A DNA stretch of 64,000 nucleotides from Bradyrhizobium sp. NFR13 (GCF_900114605.1 NZ_FOTP01000004.1:248001-312000), one strand, 5' to 3'. Positions 20,584-30,397 are shown, counted from the first letter of the stretch. Made by a program: numbers and translations. Notes: a model not told the origin generated them from the sequence alone.

Positions 20584-21336
20584 TCAGCTCGCTCCCGTTG
20601 CAAGTTCGACCTTGCTGCCGAAATCAGCAAGTTCATCGGCATTCAAATCGCTGACCGCCCAGTAGGTCAGGCCGCGCTCGCTCCAGTGGCGAATGTTGAA
20701 GCCCTGAACGGTCTCGATCCTGGCCACGCGTGATTCTGCATTTGTCGTCTGTGCAACGAACAGATTGATCACATGGGTGCGCCGTCGGTAGACGATGGCA
20801 CCGATCGTTCGTCCATTGACATAATCAAGCCGCCCGCCGATGAGCGTGAAACCTTGCGCGGTGAGATCGACAACCGGCGGCGCCACGTCAAGCCGACCGT
20901 TGAACCAGGGCTTCACCGTGTGCTGATCGGTGGAGAGCACATCGGTGAGGTGTCCGGCCTGCAGCGCGCGCAGATGCGCCGACACCACCTCCGAAAGAAT
21001 GCGCTGCTCGTCTTCATGGCGAAGCACGACCACGACGAGGCCGGTCGCAGCCACGGCGGACAACACCGATCCCATCGCGAAGCCTTTCAGCACGGCGCGA
21101 CGATTTGGCGTGTGAGCCTTGGGGAGCGCCACCTCGATGCGCTGGCGTAGCTGTGGAGGCGCCGTAAAATGCAGATCGCTGGCGGCCATTGCGGATCGCA
21201 TGTCGCGATAGGTGTTCAGTTGAGCAGCGCAGCGTTGGCACGTGGCAATGTGCGCCTCGACCTCACGGACATGCCCGGCGTCGAGCTCGTCATCGAGCAA
21301 TGCGTGAAGAAGAATCTCGGCCTCGTCGCAGGTCAT
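20584..21336 (-). CDS. Membrane anti-sigma factor with zinc-finger domain
   Basis: A 250-residue protein with an N-terminal ZAS-type anti-sigma domain: H29-x3-C33-x2-C36 plus C3. One membrane helix follows at about residues 84-104 (AVLKGFAMGSVLSAVAATGLVVVVL, key part SVLSAVAATGLVVVV), and then a periplasmic domain of about 140 residues. Such proteins hold a partner ECF sigma factor at the membrane until a signal, often redox or metal, releases it. Its start overlaps the sigma gene stop by four bases, a standard sigma/anti-sigma pairing. Confidence 0.9.
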   Translation of the reverse strand: MTCDEAEILLHALLDDELDAGHVREVEAHIATCQRCAAQLNTYRDMRSAMAASDLHFTAPPQLRQRIEVALPKAHTPNRRAVLKGFAMGSVLSAVAATGLVVVVLRHEDEQRILSEVVSAHLRALQAGHLTDVLSTDQHTVKPWFNGRLDVAPPVVDLTAQGFTLIGGRLDYVNGRTIGAIVYRRRTHVINLFVAQTTNAESRVARIETVQGFNIRHWSERGLTYWAVSDLNADELADFGSKVELATGAS

Positions 21337-21896
21337 TTGTGTGGCTCCTCTTCAGCCATCCATGCGATCCGGAGCATCGCGCGTGCGCGGGCGAGGCGTG
21401 ACATCACGGTGCCGATGGGCGCGCCGACGATGTCGGAAATCTCCCGGTAAGACAGGTTTTGCATTTCTCGCAGCACGAGGATTTCCCTGAATGGTTCGGC
21501 AAGCGTGCTCACAAGACGTTGGATCGTCGTGGCATCGCGACGTCGAAGCAATTCGGCTTCCGGTGAAGCTTCTGCCTCATGCCAGAGCGGCGCCGCTTCC
21601 TGCGACTCTGCCTCGGCGATTTCGGCGATCGCGGTTGGTGAGTTCATGCGACGGGCGAACTCCGCATGGCAGATATTGCGCAGGATGGCGAACAGCCATG
21701 GTTTGATTGCAGGGCCACGATAGCTGTCGAAATGTTTCAGCGCGCGCAGATAGCATTCCTGGACGGCGTCTTCGGCGGCGTCAGCATCGCGCAGCAGATA
21801 GCGGGCCAGCGTATAGACGTCGTCGAGGCATGGCAGCGCGGCGTCGCGAAAACGGCGCGTCCTTTCGCCATCGTCGTCAGCTCTGTGCGCTGGCAT
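21333..21896 (-). CDS. ECF-family RNA polymerase sigma factor
   Basis: An extracytoplasmic-function sigma factor. Region 2 contains DAAEDAVQECYLRALKHFDSY (key part AVQECYLRALKHF), and region 4 has the HTH LREMQNLSYREISDIVGAPIGTVMSRLARAR (key part LSYREISDIVGAPIGTV). The ATG at 21896 is preferred because AAGGA lies seven bases before it; ATGs at 21950 and 21983 would add 18 or 29 residues and, for the last, overlap the cupredoxin stop. It is cotranscribed with a phosphoesterase and a cupredoxin upstream and its anti-sigma downstream. The signal is not known; the cupredoxin suggests copper or redox. Confidence 0.92.
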   Translation of the reverse strand: MPAHRADDDGERTRRFRDAALPCLDDVYTLARYLLRDADAAEDAVQECYLRALKHFDSYRGPAIKPWLFAILRNICHAEFARRMNSPTAIAEIAEAESQEAAPLWHEAEASPEAELLRRRDATTIQRLVSTLAEPFREILVLREMQNLSYREISDIVGAPIGTVMSRLARARAMLRIAWMAEEEPHK

Positions 21897-21975
21897 CGAC
21901 TTGTCCTTGCCGGCCGATGCCCGGCTGCCGGGTTTCCAGAGGCCGGGCATCGTTGTGATGCCTTGGTTTTGGTTG

Positions 21976-22305
21976 CTACTCAACCTTGATCATCCCCGTC
22001 ATATGCGGATGCAGCGAGCAAAAATACGCGTAGTCACCTGGTGACGTGAACGTGAAGGAATAGCTGTCGTCAGTGTCGAGCGTTTTCGACCTGAATTTTC
22101 CGGCTGAGACCACGGCGTGCGGGATGTCGTCTCGGTTCTTCCAGGTGACGGTCGTGCCGACCTTGATGGTGAGCTGCGCCGGCTCGAAGGTGAAGTTGTC
22201 GATCATCACCGCGAGGTCTTCGCACCGCGCCGCTGTCATGCAAGCGGTCATGACGGCAAGAACGGCGACACGGATGCAGATGTTGCGTAAGGCGACGGAT
22301 GTCAT
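21976..22305 (-). CDS. Cupredoxin (amicyanin/plastocyanin-like copper protein)
   Basis: A 109-residue periplasmic blue-copper protein with an N-terminal signal peptide (hydrophobic VAVLAVMTACMTA). The copper ligands fit the amicyanin spacing: H63 (DIPHAVV), then C96, H99 and M102 in YFCSLHPHMTGM. The mature beta-sandwich is about 80 residues. The gene is third-to-last in the phosphoesterase-cupredoxin-sigma-anti-sigma operon, so it may be a target or part of the signal path of the sigma factor. C10 and C22 lie in the signal region; a lipobox is not convincing. Confidence 0.9.
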   Translation of the reverse strand: MTSVALRNICIRVAVLAVMTACMTAARCEDLAVMIDNFTFEPAQLTIKVGTTVTWKNRDDIPHAVVSAGKFRSKTLDTDDSYSFTFTSPGDYAYFCSLHPHMTGMIKVE

Positions 22306-22317
22306 GTTGCGATGCCC

Positions 22318-23274
22318 TCAGCCTTGCAACGGGGTATCGATGATGGCGAGGCGTTCATCGCCGGGTTTGAAGATGATGCTGGCGATGCCCAGCAGGCCGC
22401 GTAATTTGTCGTCGGCCACCTTCATGGGGCCGGGTGAGGGCGCAGTCCCCGGTGCCGGTTGTGGGAACGCAGTTGAGCGTGCGGTGTGGAACGTGACGTT
22501 GCCTTCCACTTTCTGCATCACCTGATGGATATGGCCGTTCAGCACCGTGACCGAGCCAAAGCCCTTGAGGTAGTCCAGCGCGCGTGCTCCGTCTTCGGTG
22601 CCCCATCCCCAGGTCGGATAAACCGTCCAGAGTGGAATATGCGCAAACACCACGATAGGTGTCGATTTTGATCGGCCGCGAAGATCGTCCTCCAGCCACG
22701 CGAGTTGCTCGGCGCCGAGGTTTCCAAGTCCGCCCGCTTTGAGATCGACGACGTTCACAAGCCCGATGAAGTGTACGCCGCTTGCGTCGAAGGAATACCA
22801 GCCGGAGCCCTTGGTCCCACGTCCGTAGCGCTCGCGGTAGAGCTTGACCTCCTCGTCGATGAAATCATGTTCTCCCGGAACGTAATGCACATCGAGCCGC
22901 GCCTGCGAGATGATGCGGTCGGCATCGTCGAATTCGGAGGCCTTGGAGAGGTGGCTGATATCGCCGGTATGGATCATGAACGACGGCTTCACCGGCATGG
23001 CTTTGATCCGGCCGATGGCTTCCTCGAGCGTACCGATGGCGTTGGGATTGGCCGGCTTGTCGAAGCCGATATGGCTGTCGCTGATCTGCAGGAAGGCCAG
23101 GCCGGTGGGCTCTGCCGCTTGTGCTGAATCAATGAGTCCAAGGGCGTGCGGGACGCCACCGGAAATGCTCCAGAGCACGCCGGTGCCGGCCCAGGTCATG
23201 CACTCCAATACCTTTCGACGGCTAAGTCTCGGGTCGTCCTGGGAATGATCGTGATCGAATGCACTCATCGCCAA
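22318..23274 (-). CDS. Tat-exported metallophosphoesterase
   Basis: A 318-residue calcineurin-like phosphoesterase with metal-binding motifs in order: D-x-H (ISDSHIGF), GDIS (HTGDISH), GEHD (VPGEHDF), FAHIPLW and GHIHQ. A twin-arginine signal (SRRKVLE, residues 18-24, then a hydrophobic run to about 50) points to export of the folded enzyme. ATGs at 23274 and 23268 are both possible starts. It is the first gene of the operon with cupredoxin, sigma and anti-sigma. The substrate is unknown. Confidence 0.88.
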   Translation of the reverse strand: MAMSAFDHDHSQDDPRLSRRKVLECMTWAGTGVLWSISGGVPHALGLIDSAQAAEPTGLAFLQISDSHIGFDKPANPNAIGTLEEAIGRIKAMPVKPSFMIHTGDISHLSKASEFDDADRIISQARLDVHYVPGEHDFIDEEVKLYRERYGRGTKGSGWYSFDASGVHFIGLVNVVDLKAGGLGNLGAEQLAWLEDDLRGRSKSTPIVVFAHIPLWTVYPTWGWGTEDGARALDYLKGFGSVTVLNGHIHQVMQKVEGNVTFHTARSTAFPQPAPGTAPSPGPMKVADDKLRGLLGIASIIFKPGDERLAIIDTPLQG

Positions 23275-23309
23275 TCTCCATCGCCCTGGATTGGGCTATG
23301 GGGACTGGA

Positions 23310-23334
23310 TCGACGAAGGCGGAAATTTATTCCC
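23310..23334 (-). promoter_or_regulatory. Possible ECF-sigma promoter of the phosphoesterase-sigma operon
   Basis: On the minus strand GGGAATAAA (23334-23326) resembles the -35 box of several ECF sigma groups, and GTCGATCC follows. It lies about 40-60 bases before the first gene of the operon, where an autoregulated promoter is expected. Spacing to a -10 box is ambiguous, so this is tentative. Confidence 0.3.
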
Positions 23335-23345
23335 GCCAAATGAGG

Positions 23346-24965
23346 TTATCGCGAATCCGTGATGATCATTGATGCGCCTTTTTCCGCGATCATTGCGGTC
23401 GGCGTGTTGGTATTGCCCGACGTAATTGTTGGCATCACCGACGCATCGACGACGCGCAATCCGGCGATCCCGTAAAAGCGGAGCCGCTCGTCCACCACGG
23501 CCATCGGGTCCGAGGCCGTGCCCATTTTCGCGGTCCCGACGGGATGGAAGATGGTGGTGCCAATATCGCCGGCGGCCTTGGCCAGCGATGCCGCATCGTC
23601 GCCAACCGATGGCCCCGGCAGATATTCTTCGGGACGATAAGGCGCCAGCGCGCTTTGCTTCATCAGTCTGCGCGTCACGCGGATTGCATCGGCGGCAACC
23701 TGACGGTCGTCGTCCGTCGAGAGGTAGTGAGGGGCGATGGCCGGGGCGTCATCGGGCTTCGCCGAGCGCAGTTTGATTTCGCCGCGCGATGTGGGCTGCA
23801 GATTGCAGGCAGCAATGGTGATCGCCGGAAAGCGATGCAGTGGATCGCCGAATTTGTCGAGCGAGAGCGGCTGCACGTGAAACTGGATGTTGGCGCGTTC
23901 GCGATGAGCATCGGAGCGCGTGAAGATGCCGAGCTGCGATGGCGCCATGGTGAGCGGCCCGCGGCGGCGAAGCGCGTAATCGACGCCCATCCAGCCACGG
24001 CGGAACAGATTGTAGTAGGTCTCGTTCAGCGTGCGCACGCCGGAGACTTTGTAGATCGCACGCTGCTGCAGGTGATCCTGCAGATTACGGCCGACGCCCT
24101 GGCGGTCGAGCGTGACGTCGACGCCAGCGGTGGACAGCCACTCCGCGGGCCCAATGCCGGAGCGCTGCAACAGATGCGGTGAGCCGACCGCCCCAGCACA
24201 AAGGATGACTTCGCCCTTGGCACGTGCCTCCATCTCCTGGCCGTTCTGGATGAAGCGCACGCCGACCGCGCGGCCGTTTTCGACGATCAGGCGATCGACC
24301 ATCACTTTGGTTTCGAGCCGCAGGTTCGGGCGGTTCAGCGCGGGCTTGAGAAAGCCACGGGCCGACGACCAGCGGCGGCCGCGCTTCTGGTTGACGTGAA
24401 AATAGCCGATGCCTTCATTGTCGCCGGTGTTGAAATCGGCGGTCTTGCGAATGCCCATTTCGGCCGCTGCATCGCCGACGGCGTCGAGTACTTTCCAGGA
24501 CAGCCGCGGCTCTTCGATACGCCAACCGCCACCCGCGCCGTGATGTTCGCTAGCGCCGAGGAAATGATCTTCCAATTTCTTGAACGCCGGGAGCACATCG
24601 TCATAGCCCCAGCCATTGAGGCCGAGCTGGCGCCAGTGGTCGTAGTCGGCCGCCTGACCACGCATCGAGATCATGGCATTGATCGCAGAGGAGCCGCCGA
24701 TCACCTTGCCACGCGGATAGGCCAGTGCGCGGCCATTGAGGCCGGGCTCGGGCTCGGTGCGAAACATCCAGTCGGAGCGAGGATTGCCGATGGCGAAAAG
24801 GTACCCGACCGGGATGTGAAACCAAATCCAGTTGTCGTTGCCGCCGGCCTCCAGGATGAGGACGCGCTTGCTGGGATCTGCCGAAAGGCGATTGGCGACG
24901 ATGCAACCGGCGGTACCCGCACCAACCACGATATAATCGAAATCACCCTCGAGCCGTGTCGTCAT
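23346..24965 (-). CDS. GMC-family FAD-dependent oxidoreductase
   Basis: A 539-residue glucose-methanol-choline oxidoreductase, closest in style to choline/alcohol dehydrogenases. It has the FAD motif VVGAGTAGC near the start with EAGG after it, GMC signature 1 around PRGKVIGGSSAINAMI (about residues 83-98), signature 2 GAVGSPHLLQRSGIGP (about 256-271), and the C-terminal catalytic His in FHPVGTAKMG. The substrate cannot be told from sequence; no betaine genes adjoin it. It is read divergently from the M20 amidohydrolase with a 165-base gap. Confidence 0.9.
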   Translation of the reverse strand: MTTRLEGDFDYIVVGAGTAGCIVANRLSADPSKRVLILEAGGNDNWIWFHIPVGYLFAIGNPRSDWMFRTEPEPGLNGRALAYPRGKVIGGSSAINAMISMRGQAADYDHWRQLGLNGWGYDDVLPAFKKLEDHFLGASEHHGAGGGWRIEEPRLSWKVLDAVGDAAAEMGIRKTADFNTGDNEGIGYFHVNQKRGRRWSSARGFLKPALNRPNLRLETKVMVDRLIVENGRAVGVRFIQNGQEMEARAKGEVILCAGAVGSPHLLQRSGIGPAEWLSTAGVDVTLDRQGVGRNLQDHLQQRAIYKVSGVRTLNETYYNLFRRGWMGVDYALRRRGPLTMAPSQLGIFTRSDAHRERANIQFHVQPLSLDKFGDPLHRFPAITIAACNLQPTSRGEIKLRSAKPDDAPAIAPHYLSTDDDRQVAADAIRVTRRLMKQSALAPYRPEEYLPGPSVGDDAASLAKAAGDIGTTIFHPVGTAKMGTASDPMAVVDERLRFYGIAGLRVVDASVMPTITSGNTNTPTAMIAEKGASMIITDSR

Positions 24966-25130
24966 CGTTTCCCTGCCGCATCCGTTTCACGGTCTCACCT
25001 GCCGTGCCGAAAGGGATTAACGAGGCGGCGGGCGTCTGTACAGCGTGTGATGGGGCCGGTGGGGTGGGCCGTTGGCACGCGACATGCTAGACAAGGATAT
25101 CGCCGTTCCACCGCATCGAGACCTTGACCC

Positions 25131-26303
25131 ATGCCCATCATCAATCGTGTCGCCGATCTGCAACCGGAAATCATGGCCTGGCGCCGTGACCTGCATGCCC
25201 ATCCCGAGCTGATGTATGACGTGCACCGGACCGCGGGCTTCGTGGCGGAACGACTGAAGGAGTTCGGTTGCGACGAAGTTGTGACGGGCTTGGGACGGAC
25301 CGGTGTCGTCGGCGTCATCAGGGGCCGCAAGCCGGCCTCGGGCGAGCACAAGGTCATCGGGCTGCGCGCCGACATGGACGCGCTGCCGATCGAGGAAGAG
25401 ACCAATCTGCCTTACGCCTCGAAGACCCCCGGCAAGATGCATGCCTGCGGTCACGATGGCCACACGTCCATGCTTCTGGGCGCGGCGCAATATCTCGCCG
25501 AAACACGCAATTTCGCGGGCGATGCCGTCGTCATATTCCAGCCGGCCGAAGAGGGCGGTGCGGGTGCGGCGGCGATGATCAAGGACGGCCTGATGGACCG
25601 TTTCAAGATCGATCAGGTCTATGGCATGCACAACAATCCCGGCATGCCCGTCGGCTCCTTCGCGCTGCGTCCGGGTCCGATCATGGCGGCGATGGACCGC
25701 ATCTCGATCCAGATCGAGGGCAAGGGCGGCCATGCCGCCTATCCGCACAAGACCATCGATTCCGTGCTGGTCGGCTCGCAGCTCGTGATGGCCCTGCAGA
25801 CGATCGTGTCGCGCACCGTCAATCCGCTGGAATCCGCGGTGCTGTCGATCTGTGAATTCCATGCCGGGCATGCCAGCAACGTCATCCCGGCGACCGCTGA
25901 ACTGCGCGGCACCGTGCGAACGTTGAACGCCGAGGTGCGTGATCTCATGGAGAAGCGCATGAACGAGGTGGTCAACGGCGTCGCGCTGCAGACCGGCGCG
26001 AAGATCGTGCTCGACTATGAGCGCGGCTATCCCGTGGTGGTCAACCACCGCGCCGAGACCGACATGGCGGTGCGGGTCGCCAGCGAAATCTCCGGGGCTG
26101 AGAAGGTCAATATCGACATGCCGCCGGTGATGGGCGCCGAAGACTTCGCCTATATGCTGGAAGCGCGCCCCGGCGCCTTCATCTTCTGCGGAAACGGCGA
26201 CAGCGCCGGGCTGCACCACCCCGCCTATAATTTCAACGACGACGCCATCGTCTACGGCACGTCCTATTGGGTGAAGCTGGTGGAGACCACGCTGGCGGCC
26301 TGA
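25131..26303 (+). CDS. M20 family amidohydrolase (hippurate hydrolase-like)
   Basis: A 390-residue M20D metallopeptidase/amidohydrolase. Metal-binding segments are visible as RADMDALPI, MHACGHDGHTSML and PAEEGGAG, with the dimerisation domain in the middle (about residues 185-295) and the late ligand region PPVMGAEDFAYML. Family members hydrolyse N-acyl amino acids such as hippurate or N-acyl indole conjugates. The length is typical. The substrate is not predictable from context. Confidence 0.9.
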   Translation: MPIINRVADLQPEIMAWRRDLHAHPELMYDVHRTAGFVAERLKEFGCDEVVTGLGRTGVVGVIRGRKPASGEHKVIGLRADMDALPIEEETNLPYASKTPGKMHACGHDGHTSMLLGAAQYLAETRNFAGDAVVIFQPAEEGGAGAAAMIKDGLMDRFKIDQVYGMHNNPGMPVGSFALRPGPIMAAMDRISIQIEGKGGHAAYPHKTIDSVLVGSQLVMALQTIVSRTVNPLESAVLSICEFHAGHASNVIPATAELRGTVRTLNAEVRDLMEKRMNEVVNGVALQTGAKIVLDYERGYPVVVNHRAETDMAVRVASEISGAEKVNIDMPPVMGAEDFAYMLEARPGAFIFCGNGDSAGLHHPAYNFNDDAIVYGTSYWVKLVETTLAA

Positions 26304-26350
26304 CAGCGGGCGTCCACGCAATGATTTTTAATAGTTGCGTCACAACCTCA

Positions 26351-26375
26351 GGAACAAGACACAACAGGTGACGTT
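26351..26375 (+). promoter_or_regulatory. EcfG-type general stress promoter upstream of the YciF-like gene
   Basis: GGAAC (26351-26355), 16 bases, then CGTT (26372-26375) matches the EcfG consensus exactly and lies 41 bases before the ATG at 26417. It is the second such site in the window, the other being upstream of hpnP. Confidence 0.8.
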
Positions 26376-26416
26376 GAGCCGCGGGAAACAACCCCTGGCT
26401 TAACGGAGTGCGCGTC

Positions 26417-26914
26417 ATGGCGACTAAGGACAAAGACCTCAACGACCTCTTTCTCGATACGCTCAAGGATATCTACTTCGCGGAAAAGCAGATCCTGAAA
26501 GCCCTGCCGAAGATGGCCAAGGCCGCAACCTCGGACAAATTGCGCGCCGCTTTCGAAAAGCATCACGACGAAACCGAAGGCCAGGTCGAGCGCCTGGAAC
26601 AGATATTCGAGCTGCTCGACAAACCCGCCCGCGGCAAGACCTGCGACGCCATCCTGGGTATCCTCGACGAAGGCAAGGAGATCATGGACGAGTACAAGGG
26701 GACGAGTTCGCTCGATGCCGGCCTGCTTGCTGCGGCACAGGCCGTCGAACACTATGAGATCTCGCGCTATGGCACCTTGAAGACTTGGGCCACTGAACTC
26801 GGCATGAAGGACGCGGTGCGGCTGCTCGACGAGACGCTCAATCAGGAAAAGAAGACCGATGAGTCACTGTCGGTGCTGGCGAAATCGGCAGTCAATCTGG
26901 CTGCTGCGGCGTAG
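26417..26914 (+). CDS. Ferritin-like DUF892/YciF family stress protein
   Basis: A 165-residue four-helix protein of the YciE/YciF (DUF892) ferritin-like family. The family signature LNDLFLDTLKDIYFAEKQILKALPKM is at the start (key part DTLKDIYFAEKQILKALP), followed by Glu/His metal-type ligands (EKHHDETEGQVERLEQIF). The ATG at 26417 follows GGAG by eight bases and is preferred to the GTG at 26408. The EcfG-type promoter upstream fits the role of such proteins in general stress. It appears monocistronic. Confidence 0.9.
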   Translation: MATKDKDLNDLFLDTLKDIYFAEKQILKALPKMAKAATSDKLRAAFEKHHDETEGQVERLEQIFELLDKPARGKTCDAILGILDEGKEIMDEYKGTSSLDAGLLAAAQAVEHYEISRYGTLKTWATELGMKDAVRLLDETLNQEKKTDESLSVLAKSAVNLAAAA

Positions 26915-26950
26915 ACTAATTTGCATCGGTGGCGCTTGCTTAACCGCTCT

Positions 26951-27072
26951 GCGCGGGGAGAGGTCCGCGTCTTCGCGGCGGGTGAGGGGCATGGCAAGGT
27001 GCTCACCTCGACTACACAATTTGCGGATCGCAAGAGCCCCTCACCCCAGCCCTCTCCCCGCAAGAGCGGGGC
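26951..27072. repeat. Palindromic intergenic repeat (GGGGAGAGG/GGGTGAGGGGC type)
   Basis: The left half carries CGCGGGGAGAGG and GGGTGAGGGGC; the right half carries the complement GCCCCTCACC and CCTCTCCCCGC, so the unit folds into a long imperfect hairpin. Related copies are at 47320 and 59647. It occupies most of the gap between the YciF-like gene and gcvP. Confidence 0.75.
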
Positions 27073-27106
27073 GAGGGTGCTTGAGGCCGTCGCTTGGCGT
27101 TGAACT

Positions 27107-29971
27107 TTACTCTGCGGCCTGTGCGTAGTCTTCCATCGGCGGACACGAACAGACGAGGTTGCGGTCGCCATAGACGTTGTCGACGCGGCCGACTGGGCAC
27201 CAGTATTTATCGGTGCGCGAGGTCCCCGCCGGAAAACAGCCTTCAGCGCGGGTGTAAGCGCGCTTCCAGTCGTCATCCGCGATATCGTGCACCGTATGCG
27301 GCGCATGACGCAGCGGCGAGGCTTCGACAGTCCAGCGGCCGCTCTCGATATCCGTGATCTCCTTGCGGATCGCGATCATCGCCTCACAGAACCGATCGAG
27401 TTCGAGTTTCGATTCCGATTCCGTCGGCTCGATCATCAGCGTCCCCACGACAGGAAAGCTCATGGTCGGCGCGTGGAAGCCGTAATCGATCAGGCGCTTG
27501 GCGATATCGTCGACGGTGACGCCGGCAGACGTCTTGAATGCGCGCGGGTCGATGATGCATTCATGCGCAACGCGTCCCTTTTCGTTGCGATACAGCACCG
27601 GGAAATGCGGATGCAGCCGCGTGGCGATGTAGTTCGCATTGAGGATCGCAAGTTCGGTGGCCGAGGTGAGGCCTGCACCGCCCATCATCAGGATGTAGAT
27701 GTAGGAGATCGTCAGGATCGATGCCGAGCCATAGGGGGCGGCCGACACCGGACCCACCGGCACATCGCCGTTGGCCGAGGGATGACCGGGCAAATAAGGC
27801 GCCAGATGCGCCTTGACGCCGATCGGGCCCATGCCGGGGCCGCCGCCGCCGTGCGGAATACAGAACGTCTTGTGCAGGTTGAGATGGCTGACATCCGCGC
27901 CGTAATCACCCGGACGCGACAGGCCGACCTGCGCATTCATGTTGGCGCCGTCGAGATAGACCTGACCGCCATTGGCGTGGACGATCTCGCAGATCTCGCG
28001 GATATGCTCCTCGAACACGCCATGGGTCGACGGATAGGTGATCATGATTGCCGCGAGATTGGCCGCGTGTTTCTCGGCCTTGATGCGCAGGTCGTTGACG
28101 TCCACGTCACCGCGTTTGTCGCAGGCGACGACAACCACATCCATATTGACCATGCTGGCCGAGGCAGGATTGGTGCCGTGCGCCGATGACGGGATCAGGC
28201 AGATATTGCGATGGCTGTCGCCGCGCGCCGCGTGATAGGCGCGGATCGCGAGCAGGCCGGCATATTCGCCCTGCGCGCCGGAATTGGGCTGCAGCGATAC
28301 AGCGTCGTAGCCGGTGATGTCGCACAGCCACTTTTCCAGTGTTGTGAAAAGCTGGTGATAGCCGGCGGCCTGTTCGCGGGGCACGAATGGATGCAGCGAG
28401 CCCCAGGCGGGCCAGGTCAACGGCATCATCTCGGTGGTCGCGTTCAGCTTCATCGTGCAGGAGCCGAGCGGGATCATCGCGCGATCGAGCGCCAGATCGC
28501 GGTCCGAGAGCTTCCGCATATAACGGAGGAGTTCGGTCTCGGAGCGATGGCTGTGGAAGACAGGATGGGTGAGGAAGGCCGAGCTGCGCTTCAGCGAGGC
28601 GGGCAAGGCATCGCTGACGCCGTGCTCGATGTCGGAATAGCCGAGCTTGCCGCCGAAGGCGCGCCAGATCGCTTCGACGGTTTCCGGCGTCGTGGTCTCG
28701 TCGAGCGCGATGCCGATGGTGCCGTCACCGATGCGCAGGTTGATCTTCTCGGCCTGGGCTGCGGCAATGATGCCGTCGCGCTTGTCGCCGACGGTCACCG
28801 TAATGGTGTCGAAGAACGCTTCGCTCTCCGGCGCGAAGCCGAGCTTCTTCAGGCCAGCGGCCAGCACCAGTGTGCGGCGATGGACCGTGCGGGCGATGTG
28901 CTTGAGGCCCTCGGGGCCATGATAGACCGCATACATCGAGGCAATGACGGCGAGCAGTACCTGCGCGGTGCAGATATTCGACGTCGCCTTCTCCCGGCGG
29001 ATATGCTGTTCGCGGGTCTGCAGCGCGAGGCGATAGGCGGGCTCGCCGCGGGAATCGATGGAGAGGCCGACGAGGCGGCCCGGGATCGAACGTTTGATCG
29101 CGTCGCGCACCGACATGTAGCCGGCATGCGGACCGCCATAGCCCATCGGCACGCCGAAGCGCTGCGCCGAGCCGATCGCGATGTCTGCGCCGAGTTCGCC
29201 TGGCGAGACCAAAAGCGTCAGCGCCAGCAGGTCGGCGGCGACGATGGCAAGCGCGCCCTTCGCTTTAAGGGCGGCGATGGCCGGCTTGAAATCGCGCACG
29301 ATGCCCGTCGTGCCGGGATATTGCAGGATCGCGCCGAACACATCGGCCTTGTCGAGGTCAGTGAGCGGATTGCCGATCTGAAGCTTCCAGCCGAGCGGCT
29401 CGGCGCGGGTGCGCAGCACCGCGAGGGTCTGCGGATGAACTTCATGATCGACGAAGAAGGTTTTGGTCTGAACGTTTGAGGCGCGCTCGGCCAGCGCCAT
29501 GGCTTCCGCAGCAGCGGTCGCTTCATCGAGCAGCGAGGCATTGGCGACGTCGAGACCGGTGAGATCGCAGATCATGGTCTGGAAGTTGAACAGCGCCTCG
29601 AGACGGCCCTGACTGATCTCCGGCTGATACGGCGTATAGGCCGTGTACCAGGCCGGGTTCTCCAGGATGTTGCGCTGGATCACCGTCGGCAGAACCGTGC
29701 CGGAATAGCCCTGGCCGATCAGCGACGTGAACACCGCGTTCTTGGCCGCCATCTCGGTCATATGCGCCAGCGCCTCGGTTTCGCTGAGCGCGCGGCCGAG
29801 ATCGAGCGGCGTCTTCTGGCGAATCGAGGCAGGGAGCGTCTCGCCCATCAGTGCGGACAGGCTTTTCGCGCCGACCGCTTCAAGCATCACACGAATATCG
29901 GCTTGCGAAGGGCCGATATGGCGGCGGACGAAATCGGTGGCGACGTCGCCGGAAGATTTGTTCAGGGTCAT
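27107..29971 (-). CDS. gcvP: Glycine dehydrogenase (decarboxylating), P protein
   Basis: A 954-residue fused P protein of the glycine cleavage system. It decarboxylates glycine with PLP and passes the aminomethyl group to the lipoyl arm of GcvH. Both halves of the fused form are present, and the PLP lysine is about K701 in [13 protein letters not shown]. It is the last gene of gcvT-gcvH-gcvP, 60 bases after gcvH with a strong hairpin in between. Confidence 0.97.
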   Translation of the reverse strand: MTLNKSSGDVATDFVRRHIGPSQADIRVMLEAVGAKSLSALMGETLPASIRQKTPLDLGRALSETEALAHMTEMAAKNAVFTSLIGQGYSGTVLPTVIQRNILENPAWYTAYTPYQPEISQGRLEALFNFQTMICDLTGLDVANASLLDEATAAAEAMALAERASNVQTKTFFVDHEVHPQTLAVLRTRAEPLGWKLQIGNPLTDLDKADVFGAILQYPGTTGIVRDFKPAIAALKAKGALAIVAADLLALTLLVSPGELGADIAIGSAQRFGVPMGYGGPHAGYMSVRDAIKRSIPGRLVGLSIDSRGEPAYRLALQTREQHIRREKATSNICTAQVLLAVIASMYAVYHGPEGLKHIARTVHRRTLVLAAGLKKLGFAPESEAFFDTITVTVGDKRDGIIAAAQAEKINLRIGDGTIGIALDETTTPETVEAIWRAFGGKLGYSDIEHGVSDALPASLKRSSAFLTHPVFHSHRSETELLRYMRKLSDRDLALDRAMIPLGSCTMKLNATTEMMPLTWPAWGSLHPFVPREQAAGYHQLFTTLEKWLCDITGYDAVSLQPNSGAQGEYAGLLAIRAYHAARGDSHRNICLIPSSAHGTNPASASMVNMDVVVVACDKRGDVDVNDLRIKAEKHAANLAAIMITYPSTHGVFEEHIREICEIVHANGGQVYLDGANMNAQVGLSRPGDYGADVSHLNLHKTFCIPHGGGGPGMGPIGVKAHLAPYLPGHPSANGDVPVGPVSAAPYGSASILTISYIYILMMGGAGLTSATELAILNANYIATRLHPHFPVLYRNEKGRVAHECIIDPRAFKTSAGVTVDDIAKRLIDYGFHAPTMSFPVVGTLMIEPTESESKLELDRFCEAMIAIRKEITDIESGRWTVEASPLRHAPHTVHDIADDDWKRAYTRAEGCFPAGTSRTDKYWCPVGRVDNVYGDRNLVCSCPPMEDYAQAAE

Positions 29972-29998
29972 CTGTTGTTCCTCGAACGAATTTCAGAA

Positions 29999-30032
29999 GT
30001 CGTCATGCCCGGCATTCGCCGGGCATGACGAC
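29999..30032. repeat. Perfect hairpin repeat between gcvH and gcvP
   Basis: GTCGTCATGCCCGGC (29999-30013) pairs perfectly over 15 bp with GCCGGGCATGACGAC (30018-30032), loop ATTC. It starts at the gcvH stop codon. There is no T run, so it is more like a REP-type element or RNA-processing hairpin inside the operon than a terminator. Confidence 0.85.
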
Positions 30033-30397
30033 TAGGCGGTGTGGGCTTTGTAGGCGTCGGCATCCATCAGGCCTTCGAGCTCGCTCTTGTCGGCGAGTTT
30101 GAGCTTGAAGAACCACGCCTTGCCGTCGGCATCGGAATTCACCAGTGCGGGCTCGGCTGCGAGCGCGTCGTTGATCTCGACGACCTCGCCGGTGATCGGC
30201 GCATAGACATCGGAGGCGGCCTTGACCGATTCGACCACGGCGGCGGCTTCGGCCTTCTTCAGCGCGCGGCCCACTTTGGGCAGTTCGACGAACACGACGT
30301 CGCCGAGCTGTGACTGCGCGTAGTCGGTGATGCCGACGGTGACGACGTCGCCGTCAATCTGCAGCCATTCGTGGTCTTCGGTGTACAGGGTGGTCAT
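30032..30397 (-). CDS. gcvH: Glycine cleavage system H protein
   Basis: A 121-residue lipoyl carrier protein that shuttles the aminomethyl group between GcvP and GcvT. The lipoylated lysine is K59 in [13 protein letters not shown]. Length and the C-terminal [10 protein letters not shown] match the family. It starts 11 bases after gcvT. Confidence 0.97.
   Translation of the reverse strand: MTTLYTEDHEWLQIDGDVVTVGITDYAQSQLGDVVFVELPKVGRALKKAEAAAVVESVKAASDVYAPITGEVVEINDALAAEPALVNSDADGKAWFFKLKLADKSELEGLMDADAYKAHTA

Noticed and set aside
28211-29479. Plus-strand open frame of 422 codons opposite gcvP
   Set aside because: Antisense shadow of a well-conserved gene.
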